From Rugamonas brunnea (GTDB lineage Bacteria; Pseudomonadota; Gammaproteobacteria; Burkholderiales; Burkholderiaceae_D): a stretch of 64,000 nt of DNA. Below are positions 60,394-64,000 of this stretch, piece by piece. Location: positions 248,001 through 312,000 of the forward strand of contig NZ_JACEZT010000002.1 of NCBI RefSeq assembly GCF_014042345.1, given 5' to 3'. The translations under genes were made by a program, and so were the position numbers. Numbering within the stretch: position 1 is the first letter of the stretch; each line of letters begins with the position of its first letter. The notes under the pieces were generated by a model that was not told where the DNA came from, made no database searches, and saw only the letters and a program-made list of their open reading frames with translations.

Positions 60394-62787
60394 ATGCCAA
60401 CTATTAACGAGATTCTCAATACCATGGAATACGGCCCAGCACCCGAGAGCACCAAGGAAGCGCAAGCCTGGCTGGAGCAGCGCGGCCGCACCTTCGGCCT
60501 GTTCATCGACAATGCGTGGAGCGCGCCGGGCGAGCTGTTCGCCTCAGCCAATCCGGCCGATGGCAGCAAGCTGGCCGACCTGACCCAGGCTACGGAAGCG
60601 GACGTGGAGCGCGCCGTGGCCGCCGCCCGTCGCGCCCAGCCGGGCTGGCAGGTGCTGGGTGGCCATGGCCGCGCGCGCGTGCTGTACGCGCTGGCGCGAC
60701 TGCTGCAAAAGCACGCGCGCCTGTTCGCCGTGCTCGAAACGCTGGACAACGGCAAGACCATCCGCGAAACGCGCGACGTCGACCTGCCGCTGGCCGCGCG
60801 CCACTTCTACTACCACGCCGGCTGGGCCCAGCTGCAGGCCGAGGAATTCGCCGACTACCGCGCCGTAGGCGTGGTGGGCCAGATCGTACCGTGGAACTTC
60901 CCGCTGCTGATGCTGGCCTGGAAGATCGCACCTGCCATGGCGGCCGGTAACACCGTCGTCTTCAAGCCGGCCGAGTTCACGCCGCTGACGGCCATGCTGT
61001 TCGCCGAACTGTGCGTGCAGGCTGGCGTGCCGGCCGGCGTGGTCAACATCGTCACCGGCGATGGCCGCGTGGGCGAAGCCATCGTCAAGCATACCGGCAT
61101 CGACAAGATCGCCTTCACTGGATCGACGGAGGTGGGCCGCGCGATCCGCATCGCCACCGCCGGCAGCGGCAAGAAGCTGTCGCTGGAACTGGGCGGTAAA
61201 TCGCCGTTCATCGTGTTCGAGGATGCCGATCTGGATGCGGCCGTGGAAGGCCTGGTCGATTCGATCTGGTTCAATCAGGGCCAGGTCTGCTGCGCCGGTT
61301 CGCGCCTGCTGGTGCAGGAATCGGTCGAAGCCAAGTTCCTGGCTAAGCTGCGCGCCCGCATGGATAAGCTCACGCTCGGTTCCCCGCTCGACAAGTCGAT
61401 CGACATCGGCGCGCTGGTGGACCCGGTGCAGCGCCAGCGCATCGCCGGGCTGGTGGAATCGGCCCGCGCCGAAGGCTGCACCATCTACCAGCCGGCCTGC
61501 GAACTGCCGGCCGACGGTTCGTGGTTCCCGCCCACGCTGATCACGGGCGCGTCCACCACGGCCGCCGTGGCCCAGGCCGAGATCTTCGGCCCGGTGCTGG
61601 TGGCGATGAGCTTCCGCACCCCGCCCGAGGCGGTCCAGCTGGCCAACAACACCGTGTACGGCCTGGCTTCCTGCGTGTGGACCGAGAACATCAGCCTGGC
61701 GCTGGACGTGGCGCCGCAGATCAAGGCTGGCGTGGTGTGGATCAACACCGCCAACCAGTTCGACGCCGCGTGCGGCTTCGGCGGCTACCGCGAATCCGGC
61801 TTCGGCCGCGAGGGTGGCCGTGAAGGCATGTTTGAATACATGACGGCGCTGTCGGAGGACGCCCGCCCGCCCGCACCGCTGGTGGAAGCGCAGGCCAAGG
61901 CCAAGGCCAACGCACACGCGGCGGCCCCGCACGACAGCCCGTTCGGCATCGACCGCACGGCCAAGCTGTACATCGGCGGCAAGCAGGCGCGCCCGGATGG
62001 TGCTTACAGCCGCGCCATCCACGGCGCCAACGGCGAATTCATCGCCGAAGTGGGCGAGGGCAACCGCAAGGACATCCGCAATGCCGTGGAAGCAGCCCAC
62101 AAGGCCGGCGGCTGGACCAAGGCCACGGCGCACAACCGCGCCCAGGTGCTGTACTACATCGCTGAAAACCTGGCCGCGCGCGGCGAGGAATTCGCGGCCC
62201 GCATCGCCGCCATGACGGGTGCGAAGAACCCTGAACGCGAAGTGCAGGCCGCCATCGAACGCCTGTTCTACTATGCGGCGTGGGCCGACAAGTATGACGG
62301 CCAGGCGCACCAGCCGCCGATGCACGGCATCACGGTCGCGCTCAACGAGCCGGTGGGCGTGATCGGCATCGTGTGCCCGAACGAGGCGCCGCTGCTGGGC
62401 TTCATCTCGCTGGTGGCGCCGGCCATCGCGCTGGGCAACCGCGTGGTGGTGGTGCCCTCGGAAGCGCATCCGCTGTCGGCCACGGATTTGTACCAGGTAT
62501 TCGACACCTCCGACCTGCCGGGCGGCGTGGTCAACATCGTCACCGGCAGCGCCGACGAACTGGCGCGCACGCTGGCCACCCACGCCGACATCGACGCCGT
62601 CTGGCGCCACGACGGATCGGCCGAGGGCTGTGCCGAAGTGGAGCGCCTGTCGGCCGGCACGCTCAAGCGCACCTGGGTGGGCGGCGCAAAAGGGCGCGAC
62701 TGGTACAGCACCGCGCAAAGCGGTGGCCGTGCCGTGCTGGCGCACGCATCCCAGGTGAAGAACATCTGGATTCCGTACGGCGTTTAA
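60394..62787 (+). CDS. two-domain aldehyde dehydrogenase (ALDH16-like)
   Basis: A 797-residue protein made of two consecutive ALDH domains. The first (about 30-495) is complete: PWNFPLLM, TGSTEVGR, general base Glu265 in LELGGKSP and catalytic Cys299 in GQVCCAGSR. The second (about 515-797) keeps the NAD-binding layout (LYIGGKQARPDGAY, VGVIGIVCPNEAPLLGF) but is shorter and lacks the GQxC motif, so it is catalytically dead. This matches ALDH16, where the second domain is structural. It probably oxidises acetaldehyde from DeoC to acetate. Confidence 0.9.
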   Translation: MPTINEILNTMEYGPAPESTKEAQAWLEQRGRTFGLFIDNAWSAPGELFASANPADGSKLADLTQATEADVERAVAAARRAQPGWQVLGGHGRARVLYALARLLQKHARLFAVLETLDNGKTIRETRDVDLPLAARHFYYHAGWAQLQAEEFADYRAVGVVGQIVPWNFPLLMLAWKIAPAMAAGNTVVFKPAEFTPLTAMLFAELCVQAGVPAGVVNIVTGDGRVGEAIVKHTGIDKIAFTGSTEVGRAIRIATAGSGKKLSLELGGKSPFIVFEDADLDAAVEGLVDSIWFNQGQVCCAGSRLLVQESVEAKFLAKLRARMDKLTLGSPLDKSIDIGALVDPVQRQRIAGLVESARAEGCTIYQPACELPADGSWFPPTLITGASTTAAVAQAEIFGPVLVAMSFRTPPEAVQLANNTVYGLASCVWTENISLALDVAPQIKAGVVWINTANQFDAACGFGGYRESGFGREGGREGMFEYMTALSEDARPPAPLVEAQAKAKANAHAAAPHDSPFGIDRTAKLYIGGKQARPDGAYSRAIHGANGEFIAEVGEGNRKDIRNAVEAAHKAGGWTKATAHNRAQVLYYIAENLAARGEEFAARIAAMTGAKNPEREVQAAIERLFYYAAWADKYDGQAHQPPMHGITVALNEPVGVIGIVCPNEAPLLGFISLVAPAIALGNRVVVVPSEAHPLSATDLYQVFDTSDLPGGVVNIVTGSADELARTLATHADIDAVWRHDGSAEGCAEVERLSAGTLKRTWVGGAKGRDWYSTAQSGGRAVLAHASQVKNIWIPYGV

Positions 62788-62838
62788 GCGGCCACAGGCC
62801 CCACTTTCAACACAAAGATTTTTCAAGCGGAGCATCGC

Positions 62839-64000
62839 ATGTTTTTAACCCAAGAGATCATCCGCAAGAAGCGTGATGGCGGCGCCCTGAGCGCCGAGGA
62901 GATCCAGTTCTTCGTACGCGGCATCACGGACGGCAGCGTCAGCGAAGGGCAGATCGCCGCGCTGGCCATGGCCGTGTTCTTCAATGACATGAACATGGAC
63001 GAGCGCGTGGCCTTCACGCTGGCCATGCGCGATTCGGGCGAAGTGCTGGAATGGCGTTCGCTGAACCTGCCCGGCCCCGTGCTGGACAAGCATTCCACCG
63101 GCGGCGTGGGCGACGTGGTGTCGTTGCTGCTGGGCCCCATGATCGCGGCCTGCGGCGGCTACGTGCCCATGATTTCGGGCCGTGGCCTGGGCCACACGGG
63201 CGGCACGCTCGACAAGTTCGACGCCATCCCCGGCTACTGCACGGTTCCCGACAACGCGCGCTTCCGCCAGGTGGTGCGCGAGGTGGGCGTGGCCATCATC
63301 GGCCAGACCTCGTCGCTGGCGCCATCCGACAAGCGTTTCTATTCGATCCGCGACGTGACGGCCACGGTGGAATCGGTGGCCATGATCACCGGCTCCATCC
63401 TGTCGAAGAAGCTGTCGGCCGGGCTGGATGCGCTGGTGATGGACGTCAAAGTGGGCAGCGGCGCCTTCATGCCGACCTACGAGAAATCGCTGGAACTGGC
63501 GCAGAGCATCGTCGCGGTCGGCAATGGCGCCGGCATGCGTACCTCGGCCATTCTGACGGACATGAACGAATCGCTGGCGCCGTATGCCGGCAACGCGCTC
63601 GAAGTGCGCGGCGCGATGGATTACCTGACGGGCCGTTCGCGTCCCGCGCGCCTGCATGAAGTGACGATGGCGCTGTGCGCGGAAATGCTGGTGCTGGGCG
63701 GCCTGGCCGCCGACGAAACGGCGGCGCGCGCCAAGTTGCAAGCGGCGCTTGACAGCGGCGAAGCGGCTTCCCGCTTTGCGCGCATGGTGGTGGCGCTGGG
63801 CGGCCCGGCCGATCTGCTGGAAAACCCGGACCGTCACCTGGAACGCGCGCCCATCGTGGTGCCCGTGCCCGCGCCCAAGGCCGGCTATGCGGTCAGCACC
63901 GACTGCCGTGGCATCGGCCTGGCCGTGGTCAGCCTCGGTGGCGGCCGTCGCCGTCCGAGCGATGGTATCGACTTCGCCGTCGGCCTGACGGAGCTCGCTG
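62839..64000 (+). CDS. deoA: thymidine phosphorylase, 3' end outside window
   Basis: Phosphorolyses thymidine (and deoxyuridine) to thymine and deoxyribose 1-phosphate, which DeoB and DeoC then process. 387 codons are visible of about 440. The phosphate-binding stretch is [11 protein letters not shown], and [17 protein letters not shown] follows; the Lys/Ser/Met block [21 protein letters not shown] is also typical. GGAG lies 6 nt before the ATG at 62839. It closes the visible deo operon. Confidence 0.97.
   Translation, partial: MFLTQEIIRKKRDGGALSAEEIQFFVRGITDGSVSEGQIAALAMAVFFNDMNMDERVAFTLAMRDSGEVLEWRSLNLPGPVLDKHSTGGVGDVVSLLLGPMIAACGGYVPMISGRGLGHTGGTLDKFDAIPGYCTVPDNARFRQVVREVGVAIIGQTSSLAPSDKRFYSIRDVTATVESVAMITGSILSKKLSAGLDALVMDVKVGSGAFMPTYEKSLELAQSIVAVGNGAGMRTSAILTDMNESLAPYAGNALEVRGAMDYLTGRSRPARLHEVTMALCAEMLVLGGLAADETAARAKLQAALDSGEAASRFARMVVALGGPADLLENPDRHLERAPIVVPVPAPKAGYAVSTDCRGIGLAVVSLGGGRRRPSDGIDFAVGLTELA

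Overview
The window is high-GC, gene-dense DNA, almost certainly from a chromosome of a betaproteobacterium of the Burkholderiales, most likely Oxalobacteraceae (Massilia/Duganella/Janthinobacterium group). The clues are a DUF4148 protein, an Oar-like TonB receptor, a SorAB-like pair and overall codon style. The genus is inference. I saw no rRNA, tRNA, CRISPR array, insertion sequence or prophage.

Layout. (1) 1-9590: an aromatic meta-cleavage cluster. Six minus-strand genes (mhpC, a type I extradiol dioxygenase, mhpA, mhpD, mhpF, mhpE) would take a hydroxylated aromatic to pyruvate and acetyl-CoA. Divergent from them are an ACMSD-like amidohydrolase/decarboxylase, a TetR regulator and a phenol-pathway outer-membrane channel. 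The same 29-bp dyad element sits in both promoter regions. (2) 9607-12596: a soluble PAS histidine kinase overlapping an HD-GYP protein. (3) 12851-17971: purine catabolism (uraH, puuE, xdhB without xdhA or xdhC, guaD). (4) 18004-26651: secreted or envelope nucleic-acid salvage (an exported adenosine deaminase, an Oar-like TonB receptor, a lipoprotein 5'-nucleotidase, and a phospholipase D-fold protein that looks like animal PLD3/PLD4 exonucleases). (5) 26689-29113: a His-rich lipoprotein, a periplasmic binding protein, a cytochrome c and a small 54-aa protein. (6) 29260-36839: a BmpA-type nucleoside ABC importer divergent from a second TonB receptor. (7) 37046-46991: a MarR regulator and an eight-gene, apparently single operon: MFS exporter, unknown protein, AfsA-like hotdog protein, HAD phosphatase, DUF2165 membrane protein and a tripartite EmrAB/NodT-type pump. 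A DUF4148 gene follows, and a small secreted protein is convergent with it. (8) 47187-53210: DUF969/DUF979/pyroglutamyl peptidase, a GGDEF protein, and a sulfite-dehydrogenase-like pair. (9) 53430-53908: a small TumE-like toxin-antitoxin candidate. (10) 53880-64000: psuK-psuG-lysR and, divergently, purine nucleoside phosphorylase-deoB-deoC-double-domain ALDH-deoA (the last cut by the window end).

Two themes stand out. Blocks 3, 4, 6 and 10 together describe a complete route for eating nucleic acids: depolymerise outside or in the periplasm, dephosphorylate, deaminate, import nucleosides, split off ribose or deoxyribose, and oxidise the base. Block 7 is the best candidate for an undescribed system: an AfsA-family protein, the signature enzyme of gamma-butyrolactone hormones in Streptomyces, embedded in a MarR-controlled efflux operon of a Gram-negative bacterium. 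Two tandem promoters there carry the same putative MarR site at the same place.
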